Origin: Deinococcus planocerae
Lineage (GTDB): Bacteria > Deinococcota > Deinococci > Deinococcales > Deinococcaceae
Reading direction: 5' to 3'
Assembly: GCF_002869765.1 (NCBI RefSeq)
Contig: NZ_PNOR01000063.1
Location: forward strand, 1 to 12,637
Length of the DNA: 12,637 nucleotides
The position numbers and the translations under genes are program-made. Positions within the stretch are counted from its first letter, which is position 1. Every line of letters begins with the position of its first letter. The notes below the pieces were generated by a model. That model ran no database searches and was not told the DNA's origin. It worked only from the letters and a program-made list of their open reading frames with translations. Below, piece by piece: positions 5,981-12,531 of the stretch.

Positions 5981-6619
5981 GTGCCGGATCTCGACAACGT
6001 GGGGTTCAAAGTTCAGGGGCAATGGAAAAAGGCCATGCGGGTCGCGGCCACCGAGCCCGCGGCGCTGGCCCAGCAGCTCTCGGCCATCCTGTCACGCTGC
6101 GCGACCCAGGCGGCCGGGGTCAGGGCGCTGCCTGCTCTGGCCGGACAACTGGCGGACATCGCCGCGCGCCCCTTTCACGAGCGGGAGGTTTGCCGGGTCG
6201 CCCTGCCACCCGAACACCTGCAAGAGGGGATGGTCGCCTGGCGGGCCGCGCAACAGGTTCTCACGGACCTGCGTGATCCCATGCTGGCCTGCGGGCCCGA
6301 GGACGTGACGCGCGCCCTCGCCCGGCGGTTTCTCGAGGAGGTGACCGAGGCCAACTTTCTCGGACGGCTGAGCGCCCGGGACCTCACCGCGCTGTACGGC
6401 AGCGAGGAGGGTGGACGGCAGGCCATCCTGGAGTGCCGCCGGGAGTTGCAGGACTACCTCGACGGCCTCTCGCAGGAATTCGCCGAGGGTTTCTGGGAGG
6501 CGCGCCTCACCCGGATCGCCGAACCCCAGGTGCAGAGGCGGGACACGGCCACGCTCCTGGACGAGGAGGTCGTCCTCGACCTGGACGCCTTTGGTGACCT
6601 CGGGGAGGACGAGCCGTGA
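5981..6619 (+). CDS. Unrecognised 212-aa helical protein, first gene of the QueC-like operon
   Basis: AGGAGG sits 5 nt before the GTG start at 5981, an excellent ribosome site. The product starts VPDLDNVGFKVQGQWKKAM, appears almost wholly alpha-helical and soluble, and ends in a strongly acidic tail (residues 192-212, nine Asp/Glu). There is no signal peptide, membrane helix or recognisable catalytic motif. It has scattered Cys residues but no zinc-binding pattern. Its stop overlaps the start of the QueC-like gene (GTGA), so the two are translationally coupled and probably made in a fixed ratio, as expected for partners in a complex. Plausible roles are a scaffold, a substrate of the QueC-like enzyme, or an inhibitor. 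Unlike QatB as I recall it, it does not begin with Met-Gly. Confidence 0.85.
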   Translation: MPDLDNVGFKVQGQWKKAMRVAATEPAALAQQLSAILSRCATQAAGVRALPALAGQLADIAARPFHEREVCRVALPPEHLQEGMVAWRAAQQVLTDLRDPMLACGPEDVTRALARRFLEEVTEANFLGRLSARDLTALYGSEEGGRQAILECRRELQDYLDGLSQEFAEGFWEARLTRIAEPQVQRRDTATLLDEEVVLDLDAFGDLGEDEP

Positions 6620-8010
6620 GCCGCCGATCCGCCCAGCGCCGCTTCGACTTCGGCGAGCCCCTCGGACGCCGCCCGCGCGCCCGCCTGACCGCGCTGCGGG
6701 TCGAGGCGGAGGAACTGTGGGCCCTGCGACCGGACCTGCCCCGCGTGCTGGACGACCTCCTCGACGTGGCGATGGCGGTGTACGCGGCCGACCGGCTGCT
6801 GAGTCGGCCTCACCAGCACGGACACTTCGGCGCCCGGGTGCTGGAGCTCGTGGTGCCGGTCACCGAGGTGGAGCGCTGGCAGGCCCTGGAGGACGAACTC
6901 GCCGACTTCCTGGCCTGGCTGACGGGCGACGCCTGGCACTTGACTTTCGTGCCGGGCGCTCCGCGCGTCCGCGTGACGGGCGGTTTGTACCCCGCGCAGC
7001 ACGACCGCCCGTTCGTGGGGCTGTACAGCGGCGGCCTCGACTCCCTGACGGGCGCGGTGATTCAGGCCCTCGACCCCAACTTCGACCGCGGCATCCTGGT
7101 GCGCGCCACCAGCCACCCGTCCCTGACGGCCAGGCAGCAGGAGCAATGGCGGGCGGTGAGAGCCGCCATGCCCGAGTTCGACTGGCACCGCGCGCTGACC
7201 TTCAGGCACCCGCTGAACAAACGCGCCCTCGGTGACTGGCACAGGCAGGAACAGGCGCAGGAGAAGAGCCAGCGTTCCCGCGCCTTCCTGTTCATGGCCT
7301 TCGGTGCCGCCACCGCGCACGCCTGCGGGGTGGACACCCTCCACGTGTACGAGAACGGCGTCGGGGCGATCAACCTCCCCCTCACGCCCGCCGCGAGCGG
7401 TGCGGACCAGACCCTCGCGATGCACCCCGAGACCCTCTTGCGTCTGAACGGCCTGCTGAGCACGCTTCTGGGGGTGAACTTCCGCGTCGTCAACGCCTCG
7501 TTGTGGCGCACCAAGGGGGAGATGTGCGCCCTGCTGGGCGAGCATGGCCTGGGGCACCTGGCGGAGCTGACGGTCTCGTGCGACAGCTACCCCCTGCGGG
7601 AGGCGCGCAAGCAGTGCGGCACCTGCACCTCCTGCCTGCTGCGCCGCGTGTCGCTGCTGGCGGGCGACCTCGCGGCCTTCGACCTGCCCGAACGCCACTA
7701 CCGCCACGACATCCGGGCTCCGCACGCGGGCTTCCGGGAGTCGGACACGCTGCCCGCGGCCCTGATGGCCGACCAGGTGCGCCGCCTCTCGGGGGCCCTG
7801 AACGCTCCCGAACCCGCCCGGGCATTCCAGCGTGCCTTTCCGGACATCGAGCGCGCCCGGCACGCCATCGCGGCCTCGGAGCGCCTCACCCTCGCCGAGG
7901 TGGACGCGGGGCTGCTCTCCCTGTACGGGCGGTACGCCGGGGAGTGGGCGAACTTTCAGGCGACGTTCCACGACCCGGCGCGTGCCGCCGGAAGGGAAGC
8001 AACCTCATGA
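6616..8010 (+). CDS. QueC-like PP-loop ATPase (QatC-like, defence-type 7-cyano-7-deazaguanine synthase homologue)
   Basis: The 464-aa product has a PP-loop SGGLDS at residues 138-143 within FVGLYSGGLDSLTGA, which binds and activates ATP as in QueC and other N-type PP-ATPases. YENGVGAINLPLTP (245-258) matches the QueC/QatC substrate loop. Four cysteines (Cys322, 334, 337 and 340, in SCDSYPL and KQCGTCTSCLLRR) form the QueC zinc site. Housekeeping QueC is about 220-230 residues; this protein has about 130 extra N-terminal residues and a roughly 120-residue C-terminal extension, as in QatC-type proteins. No queD, queE or queF gene is nearby. A role in queuosine synthesis is therefore unlikely, and modification of a protein or nucleic acid in immunity is the better inference. 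It starts at GTG 6616 and overlaps both neighbours by 4 nt. Confidence 0.9.
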   Translation: MSRRSAQRRFDFGEPLGRRPRARLTALRVEAEELWALRPDLPRVLDDLLDVAMAVYAADRLLSRPHQHGHFGARVLELVVPVTEVERWQALEDELADFLAWLTGDAWHLTFVPGAPRVRVTGGLYPAQHDRPFVGLYSGGLDSLTGAVIQALDPNFDRGILVRATSHPSLTARQQEQWRAVRAAMPEFDWHRALTFRHPLNKRALGDWHRQEQAQEKSQRSRAFLFMAFGAATAHACGVDTLHVYENGVGAINLPLTPAASGADQTLAMHPETLLRLNGLLSTLLGVNFRVVNASLWRTKGEMCALLGEHGLGHLAELTVSCDSYPLREARKQCGTCTSCLLRRVSLLAGDLAAFDLPERHYRHDIRAPHAGFRESDTLPAALMADQVRRLSGALNAPEPARAFQRAFPDIERARHAIAASERLTLAEVDAGLLSLYGRYAGEWANFQATFHDPARAAGREATS

Positions 8011-9242
8011 CGGCCCCGAACTTCAGCCTGGACAACATGGATCTCACGGCGCTGGGCACGAGGTTGCAAAACGCCCGCAAGGCCGTCCGCCGCACCCAGC
8101 AGGACGCGGCCGACGCGCTGGGACTGGCCCGCACCACCCTCGTCGCCATCGAGAAGGGCCAGCGGCGTGTCACCCCCGAGGAACTCGTCGCGCTCGCGGA
8201 CCTCTACGGGGCGAACCTGCACGACCTGCTGCGCCGACGCCCACCGGCGGGCGGGCTCGACGTGCAGTTCAAGGCGTACTTCAAGCAGCGTGGAACGGCC
8301 AACCCCGAGGAGGGCGACCGGCTCGAACAGGCGGCGGCGCTCCTGCAAGGGTACGCCGAGAACTACCTCGAGCTGGAGGAGATGCTCGAGACGCCCCTGC
8401 CCCGCAACTACCCCAGCGAGTACGACGTGCGCGGCATCGGGGCGGAGGCGGCGGCCGACGAGGTGGCCGAGGCCGAGCGGCGGCGCCTCGGGCTCGGGGA
8501 CAGTCCCATCACCGACCTGCGGGGGGTGCTCGAAACCGAGGTGGGGCTGCGGATCTTCTACCTGGACCTCGACTCACGCGTGGCGGGCCTGTTCGGCTTC
8601 ACCGAGGAACTCGGGGGCTGCATCGCCGTCAACGCCAAGCACCCGCCGGACCGCCAGCGCCTCTCGCTCGCGCACGAGTACGCGCACTTCCTCACCCGGC
8701 GTCAGCGCCCGGACGTGCAGGTGCTGCGCGCGGGCCGCCTGCCCGAGAGCGAGCGCTTCGCCGAGGCCTTCGCCCGAAGGTTGCTGCTGCCCTCCAGCGC
8801 GGTCCTTCGTCATTTGCGCAACCACATGCGGCACAGCGGCAAGCCCAAGATCGCGGACTTCGTGCACCTCGCGCGCTACTTCCACGTGTCCTTCGAGGCG
8901 TATGTACGCCGCCTGGAGGAACTCGGCGTGCTCGGCGCCGGCACCTTCGACCGGTTGAGGCTGGAAGGTTTCAAGGTGCGCGAGGCGCAGGAACTCGTGG
9001 GGGCTCAGGTGGATGAACTGCCGCCCGCGAAGTTCCCGCAGCGCTACACCCTCCTTGCCCTGGAGGCGCTCGAGCGGGGGCTCATCACGGAGGGGCGGGC
9101 GGCCCGTCTCCTGGAGGTGGACCGTCTGGAGGTGCGCGGGTTGCTGGAGCAGTTCAGCGGCCAGTCCAGCGTGAACGCCGAGGGTGAGGTCGGCTGGGTG
9201 CGCTGGCAGGTCGATGAGGACCTGGCCGTGAGGTCCAGGTGA
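8007..9242 (+). CDS. Xre HTH fused to ImmA/IrrE-family zinc metallopeptidase
   Basis: The 411-aa product has an N-terminal Cro/C1 HTH: LGTRLQNARKAVRRTQQDAA, then LGLARTTLVAIEKGQRRVTP, about residues 16-75. A helical linker follows, then a COG2856/DUF955 peptidase with the zinc motif HEYAH (His223, Glu224, His227). Glu253 in ERFAEAFARRLLLP is the likely third ligand. All catalytic positions appear present. About 110 residues follow the peptidase, including a possible second helical DNA-binding-like segment at 345-382. Relatives include IrrE/PprI, which cleaves the repressor DdrO, and ImmA, which cleaves the ICEBs1 repressor ImmR. Fused HTH-peptidase proteins often precede toxin genes. The start at ATG 8007 overlaps the QueC-like stop (ATGA), and the stop overlaps the PIN gene start. 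It may repress the operon and sense a signal. Confidence 0.92.
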   Translation: MTAPNFSLDNMDLTALGTRLQNARKAVRRTQQDAADALGLARTTLVAIEKGQRRVTPEELVALADLYGANLHDLLRRRPPAGGLDVQFKAYFKQRGTANPEEGDRLEQAAALLQGYAENYLELEEMLETPLPRNYPSEYDVRGIGAEAAADEVAEAERRRLGLGDSPITDLRGVLETEVGLRIFYLDLDSRVAGLFGFTEELGGCIAVNAKHPPDRQRLSLAHEYAHFLTRRQRPDVQVLRAGRLPESERFAEAFARRLLLPSSAVLRHLRNHMRHSGKPKIADFVHLARYFHVSFEAYVRRLEELGVLGAGTFDRLRLEGFKVREAQELVGAQVDELPPAKFPQRYTLLALEALERGLITEGRAARLLEVDRLEVRGLLEQFSGQSSVNAEGEVGWVRWQVDEDLAVRSR

Positions 9243-9799
9243 CCGGGGAGCCCGACTGGTATCTCGACGCCTGCGCCCTCATCAACCTGTACGCCTCGGG
9301 TCGCTTGCCAGATGTGGCGAGCGCGCTTGGAGTTCACTTTCACGTCGTGCCGAAGGTGTACCCGGAGGAGGCGGGGCACATCCTCTCCCCGCAGCCGGAC
9401 GGGCGGCTGGAGCGGGAACGCATCGACCTCGCCCCCCTCATTGAGGCGGGCGTGATCCTGGAGGCCGGCGCTCCACGGGGTGCGGCCCTCGACGCGCTCG
9501 TGCGTTTCGCCGCGCGGGTCGACGACGGGGAGGCGATGACGATGGCCGTGGCCCTGAACGCCACGCCCCGCGCAGGCGTGGTGACAGACGACGCTGCGGC
9601 GCTCAGGCTTCTGGGGAGTGAGGCGGGTGCCACCTTCACGACGAGCCTCACCCTGCTGCGCCGCTGGAGCGAGGTCGGGGCGGTGGACGTGGCTGAGGTC
9701 GGGACTGCCCTGCGTAACGTGGAGGTGCGCGGGCGCTATCGCCCCGGCCCACGTCACCCGGAGTACGACTGGTGGTTCCTCAAACGTGGTTCGAATTGA
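9239..9799 (+). CDS. PIN-domain nuclease (probable toxin or effector)
   Basis: The 186-aa product from GTG 9239 shows the acidic quartet of PIN ribonucleases. Asp10 is in WYLDACALINLY, Glu43/Glu44 in VYPEEAG, Asp96 and Glu98 in VDDGEAMTMAVAL, and Asp117/Asp118 in GVVTDDAAALRLL. The spacing and the order of strands fit a VapC-like fold that cleaves RNA using divalent metal ions. No VapB-type antitoxin gene is adjacent. Instead the start codon overlaps the stop of the HTH-ImmA/IrrE gene (GTGA), making that protein the likely antitoxin or activator. About 40 extra C-terminal residues, rich in Arg, Tyr and Trp (RYRPGPRHPEYDWWF), follow the core. It is the last gene of the four-gene chain; no strong terminator is seen after it. 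Confidence 0.87.
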   Translation: MTGEPDWYLDACALINLYASGRLPDVASALGVHFHVVPKVYPEEAGHILSPQPDGRLERERIDLAPLIEAGVILEAGAPRGAALDALVRFAARVDDGEAMTMAVALNATPRAGVVTDDAAALRLLGSEAGATFTTSLTLLRRWSEVGAVDVAEVGTALRNVEVRGRYRPGPRHPEYDWWFLKRGSN

Positions 9800-10340
9800 G
9801 TGTCTTCCGCGGACATGAGCCATTTTCATGGAAGCCCGTTTGCATCTGTGCAACCGGCAGACTGGGATGAACCCAGCGGAGGTCTCCGTTGTAAGACGTG
9901 CTGTCGTGGATCAGTCGAAGGGGAAGCTCCACCGGCTTCCCGCCCATTCGCCCAACCACCCGTTCACCGTCCACGACCGACAGGGCCAGTTCGGAGGCCG
10001 TGCCCTTACTGCGACAACTCACGTTGGCCGAGCCGATGATTGCCAGGCAGGCGTCCACGATCATCAGCTTCGAGTGCAGGTTAATGACGGATTGCCGGGA
10101 CGCCTGCCGCAGATGGATGGTGTGGACACTGGCGGGACCGCCCCCACGAATGTGCTCCAGGGTCCGGTGTCTCAGAGCGTTGTGAAAGGCCACCAGGCCG
10201 AACACCTCATGCACCCGCGCCCTCACCAGGATGACCTGCACGCCCCGCGCCGCCGCGTCACGCAGACGGTCCGTCAGGCTGCTGGGCTACACGAGCTGAT
10301 CTTCGATGTAGATGTAGAGTTCAGCGCGCTCAATAACCAT
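9780..10340 (-). pseudogene. Phospholipase-D-superfamily gene fragment with an in-frame amber codon
   Basis: From ATG 10340 the minus strand reads MVIERAELYIYIEDQLV, then a TAG (10289-10287), then PSSLTDRLRDAAARGVQVILV in the same frame. An HKD motif HSKLMIVD follows, then LAIIGSANV, the hallmark of PLD-type phosphodiesterases and cardiolipin synthases. Residues after GGKPVELPLRL no longer look like the family, and the frame runs into the 3' end of the PIN gene, stopping at 9780. Family members carry two HKD motifs and are about 400-500 residues, so an N-terminal half and probably the extreme C-terminus are missing. It is a decayed remnant that marks the right side of the defence-like block. 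Similarity probably ends near 9880. Confidence 0.78.
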
Positions 10341-10608
10341 TCCCTCATGACTGCAAGCTGATTCTGAATGTTGAGACCCTCTCATAAAACTGTCAATTAC
10401 AAGGAGTCCTCCTGTTGTACTGTCAGGGAGGCAAGTTCAGGGGCGCGGGTCGTCTCCTGGGGATTCAGCGCCCATACGCTGAGGTGGCGGAGTCTGTCGG
10501 TAGACTCCGCCCTTTTCTTTTGGAGGTGAAACAACCCTTGCCAGGAACTTCCGTTCAGGCCAAGCACGGTCTTTCTCCACCGCCCCCTCGACGCCTTTGG
10601 AGGTGAAC
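10341..10608 (+). other. Leader/intergenic region upstream of the rhodopsin module
   Basis: No confident gene lies here. The region contains a small palindrome TGAGACCCTCTCA (10372-10384), a repeated ACTGTCA, a strong hairpin terminator, and two copies of TTTGGAGGTGAA (10519-10530 and 10596-10607). The second copy is the ribosome site of the 47-aa gene. A short frame from TTG 10538 encodes 22 residues with four consecutive prolines and ends inside that second ribosome site. I found no convincing -35/-10 pair downstream of the terminator, so transcription may start upstream of it. Confidence 0.45.
10486..10521 (+). terminator. Rho-independent terminator or attenuator
   Basis: A perfect 10-bp stem, GGCGGAGTCT (10486-10495) with AGACTCCGCC (10502-10511), closes a 6-nt loop GTCGGT. 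It is followed by C and TTTTCTTTT (10513-10521). It is rightward and lies only about 90 bp before the first start codon of the rhodopsin module. It may end transcription arriving from the left, or act as an attenuator in the leader. Confidence 0.85.
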
Positions 10609-10752
10609 ATGTCGTTTTGGACCGAGGTTTTTGTTCTGGTGCAGCTTGCGCTGGCCTCACTGATTCTCTCGTCTTCGCTGGGCCGTCCTCGCGACACCCT
10701 GAGGCCCGTTCCCGTTCGGGAAGGAGTCGCTCCCCGTGGACCCCACGCTTGA
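10609..10752 (+). CDS. 47-aa single-helix membrane peptide overlapping the rhodopsin start
   Basis: GGAGG lies 5 nt before ATG 10609, the best ribosome site in this part of the window. The product is MSFWTEVFVLVQLALASLIL followed by a basic, proline-containing tail RPRDTLRPVPVREGVAPRG. The hydrophobic stretch (about residues 5-24) should form one membrane helix with the positive tail in the cytoplasm. The stop TGA 10750-10752 lies inside the rhodopsin gene, which starts at 10736 in another frame. Ribosomes finishing here could re-initiate, so it may be a coupling leader. It could alternatively be a small subunit of the rhodopsin. I know no family for it, and it does not resemble the soluble transducer ASRT. 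Confidence 0.5.
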   Translation: MSFWTEVFVLVQLALASLILSSSLGRPRDTLRPVPVREGVAPRGPHA

Positions 10753-11461
10753 GGTCTCGCTGCACTGGTTTTACGTGGCGTGCATGGCCGCCGGGGTGCT
10801 CTATTTCTGGTTCTTGAGCCGCGACCCCAGGGGCGTGCCCCGGTACGAGTACCTCACCGCGCTGATGATCGCCCTCGTCTCCGGGACCGTCTACCTGTCG
10901 GTGGCGCTGGGCTACGGCAAGACGGTGATCGGCGGCACCGAGGTGTACTACGCCCGCTACTTCGACTGGGTGATCACCACGCCGCTGCTGCTGCTCGCCC
11001 TCGCCTGGACGGCGATGCACCGGGCACCCAGGAAAGACAAGACCCTGATCGCCGCGCTGATGGGTACCGACGCCTTCATGATCCTGACGGGCCTGGTCGC
11101 CGACCTCACGACGGGACCGGCGCGCTACGTCTACTACAGCCTGGGGGTCGTGGCGTTCCTCGTGATCCTGGCGATGATCTGGGGGCCGCTGCGCCGCATC
11201 GCGCAGGAGGGCGGCGCCGACCTCGCGGGGGTCTTCCGCCGGGTGGCCGGGCTGCTGACCGTGCTGTGGATCCTGTACCCGACCTTCTGGATTCTGGGAC
11301 CCTCGGGCATCAATGCGATCGGCCAGACGGCCTCCACGATGGGCTTCATCTTTACGCCGATCCTTTCCAAGGTCGTGTGGAGCATCGTGGACCTCCACAG
11401 CCTGCGCGCCCTGAAAGCCCGCGAGGAGTTCACGCGGGCGGTGCCTGCCCCCGGCGACTGA
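10736..11461 (+). CDS. Microbial rhodopsin of the Anabaena sensory rhodopsin (ASR) type
   Basis: The 241-aa product is a seven-helix retinal protein. It resembles ASR throughout: LHWFYVACMAAGVLYFWFLS in helix A, RDPRGVPRYEYLTAL, VYYARYFDWVITTPLLLLAL in helix C, IADL-like LVADL, then GPLRR, LYPTFWILGPSGINAIGQT, and FTPILSKVVWSIVDLHSLR in helix G. The Schiff-base Lys is in ILSK. The helix C key positions are Asp (D85 in bacteriorhodopsin), Thr (T89) and Ala in place of the proton donor D96. The helix G counter-ion D212 position is Pro, as in ASR. These changes argue for a photosensor and against an efficient proton pump. Start GTG 10736 has AAGGAG 9 nt upstream and overlaps the small membrane ORF. 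No ASRT-type transducer gene follows. Confidence 0.93.
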   Translation: MDPTLEVSLHWFYVACMAAGVLYFWFLSRDPRGVPRYEYLTALMIALVSGTVYLSVALGYGKTVIGGTEVYYARYFDWVITTPLLLLALAWTAMHRAPRKDKTLIAALMGTDAFMILTGLVADLTTGPARYVYYSLGVVAFLVILAMIWGPLRRIAQEGGADLAGVFRRVAGLLTVLWILYPTFWILGPSGINAIGQTASTMGFIFTPILSKVVWSIVDLHSLRALKAREEFTRAVPAPGD

Positions 11462-11492
11462 CCAGAACAAACAACGCCGTACTACCGCGCGA

Positions 11493-11512
11493 GGAGACGG
11501 GAAGCCGTCTTC
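11493..11512 (+). other. Small hairpin between the rhodopsin and uspA-like genes
   Basis: AGACGG (11495-11500) and CCGTCT (11505-11510) form a perfect stem around GAAG, extendable by a G-T and a G-C pair to 11493-11512. No T-tract follows. It may stabilise or process a mRNA that spans both genes; it is not a convincing terminator. Confidence 0.35.
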
Positions 11513-11589
11513 CTGGGGAAGTCGTGTGCCTTCGCGCCCGCCCCCATCCCTGTCCCGACTCCTCCACGCCGTGGAAAGGAGGCCTGTCC

Positions 11590-12444
11590 ATGATCAAGAG
11601 AGTGCTCGTGCCCCTGGAGACCGTCGACGCGGCGCACCCCGCCTTGCGGGCAGCTCAGGCGAACTTTCCGGAAGCGAGGGTGTGCCCCCTGCACGTCCTG
11701 CCGGTCGGACCGACCGGAGCCGAGTTCGTCCTCGCCGCGGTCCCTGCCCGCGCCTACGAGGAGGCCCGGACGCGGCTCAATGCCCTGGGCGGCGGCGAAC
11801 TCCTCTCGGGCGGCGACCCGGCGGGCGAGATCCTGCGCCGCGCCGGGAGCGGAATCATCGATCTTATCGTGATGGGCACAGGTGGCAAGCGCGGCCTGCC
11901 GCGTCTGCTGCTGGGCTCCGTGGCCGAACGGGTGGTGCGCGAGTCCCCGGTCCCGGTCCTGACCGTCCGCACCGGGGAGCCCGGCATGGGAGGGTCCTTT
12001 GCCGGGTTCCGCCGTCTGCTTGTCCTGACTGACTTCTCGCCCGCCGCGCACCGCGCCCACGACTTCGCGCGGGAGGCGTTCCCAGCGGCCCAGATGGAGG
12101 TGCTCCACGTGGTGTCCGCCGGGTCGCTTCAGACGCCCGTGCCCCTGACCCCGGCGGGGCGCGCGGTCAACGCCGCCGCCCTGGTGGCCCGCAACCAGGA
12201 GTGGAGGCGCGAGGCCCGGCACCGGCTGCGGGAGTTGGGCGGCGGCGAACTCGTGGAGGGCGATCCCGCCGACGTGGCGCTGGGCCGGGCCTGGAGTGGG
12301 AAGTACGACGCCCTCGTGCTGGGCACCGCTGCGAAGACCGGCCTCGAGCGCCTGCTGTTCGGCTCGGTCGCCGGGCGGGTCGTGCGCGAGTCGCCCATCC
12401 CCGTGCTGACGGCAGGCGAGCCTACCCTCCGGAGAACACCCTGA
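11590..12444 (+). CDS. Tandem universal stress protein (two UspA domains)
   Basis: The 284-aa product has two UspA domains, about residues 1-127 and 140-275, each starting with a typical first strand (RVLVPLE and RRLLVLTDFS). Domain 1 has the full ATP-binding signature G-x2-G-x9-G-S in MGTGGKRGLPRLLLGS (95-110). Domain 2 has LGTAAKTGLERLLFGS, with Ala replacing the second Gly, so nucleotide binding may differ. Shared LGGGEL, GSVAxRVVRESP and PVLT blocks show the domains arose by duplication. The protein is cytosolic; tandem Usps act in stress survival, often as nucleotide-binding regulators. AAAGGAGG sits about 8 nt before ATG 11590. It lies 128 bp after the rhodopsin gene on the same strand, so a shared transcript is plausible. 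Confidence 0.93.
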   Translation: MIKRVLVPLETVDAAHPALRAAQANFPEARVCPLHVLPVGPTGAEFVLAAVPARAYEEARTRLNALGGGELLSGGDPAGEILRRAGSGIIDLIVMGTGGKRGLPRLLLGSVAERVVRESPVPVLTVRTGEPGMGGSFAGFRRLLVLTDFSPAAHRAHDFAREAFPAAQMEVLHVVSAGSLQTPVPLTPAGRAVNAAALVARNQEWRREARHRLRELGGGELVEGDPADVALGRAWSGKYDALVLGTAAKTGLERLLFGSVAGRVVRESPIPVLTAGEPTLRRTP

Positions 12445-12456
12445 CCTTCCTCATCG

Positions 12457-12477
12457 GCTCGGCCTCGCCCGCCGAGC
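12457..12477 (+). terminator. Hairpin after the uspA-like gene, weak terminator candidate
   Basis: GCTCGGC (12457-12463) and GCCGAGC (12471-12477) form a perfect 7-bp stem with a 7-nt loop, 12 nt after the stop codon. No T-run follows, so termination strength is doubtful. Confidence 0.3.
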
Positions 12478-12500
12478 GTTCCTCGAACCCCACCCCCGTT

Positions 12501-12516
12501 GTGCCGTGAACGGCAC
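12501..12516 (+). other. Hairpin upstream of the last gene
   Basis: GTGCCG (12501-12506) and CGGCAC (12511-12516) pair perfectly across a TGAA loop, immediately before the AAGGAG ribosome site of the gene at 12532. It could shape the 5' leader of that mRNA or protect its 5' end. Confidence 0.3.
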
Positions 12517-12531
12517 CCGAAGGAGAAGCGC

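Noticed and set aside
6454..7971. A 505-codon open frame on the minus strand opposite the QueC-like gene.
   Set aside because: It is antisense to a gene with clear PP-loop and zinc motifs; its His/Gly/Val/Arg-rich composition is typical of shadow frames in GC-rich DNA.
10415..10606. A 63-codon frame from TTG 10415 through the leader of the rhodopsin module.
   Set aside because: It reads straight through the terminator hairpin and shows no protein-like pattern; only its last 22 codons are mentioned as a possible leader peptide.
10397..11470. A 357-codon minus-strand frame opposite the rhodopsin gene.
   Set aside because: Low-complexity His/Arg/Glu/Gly-rich translation, antisense to an unmistakable rhodopsin.
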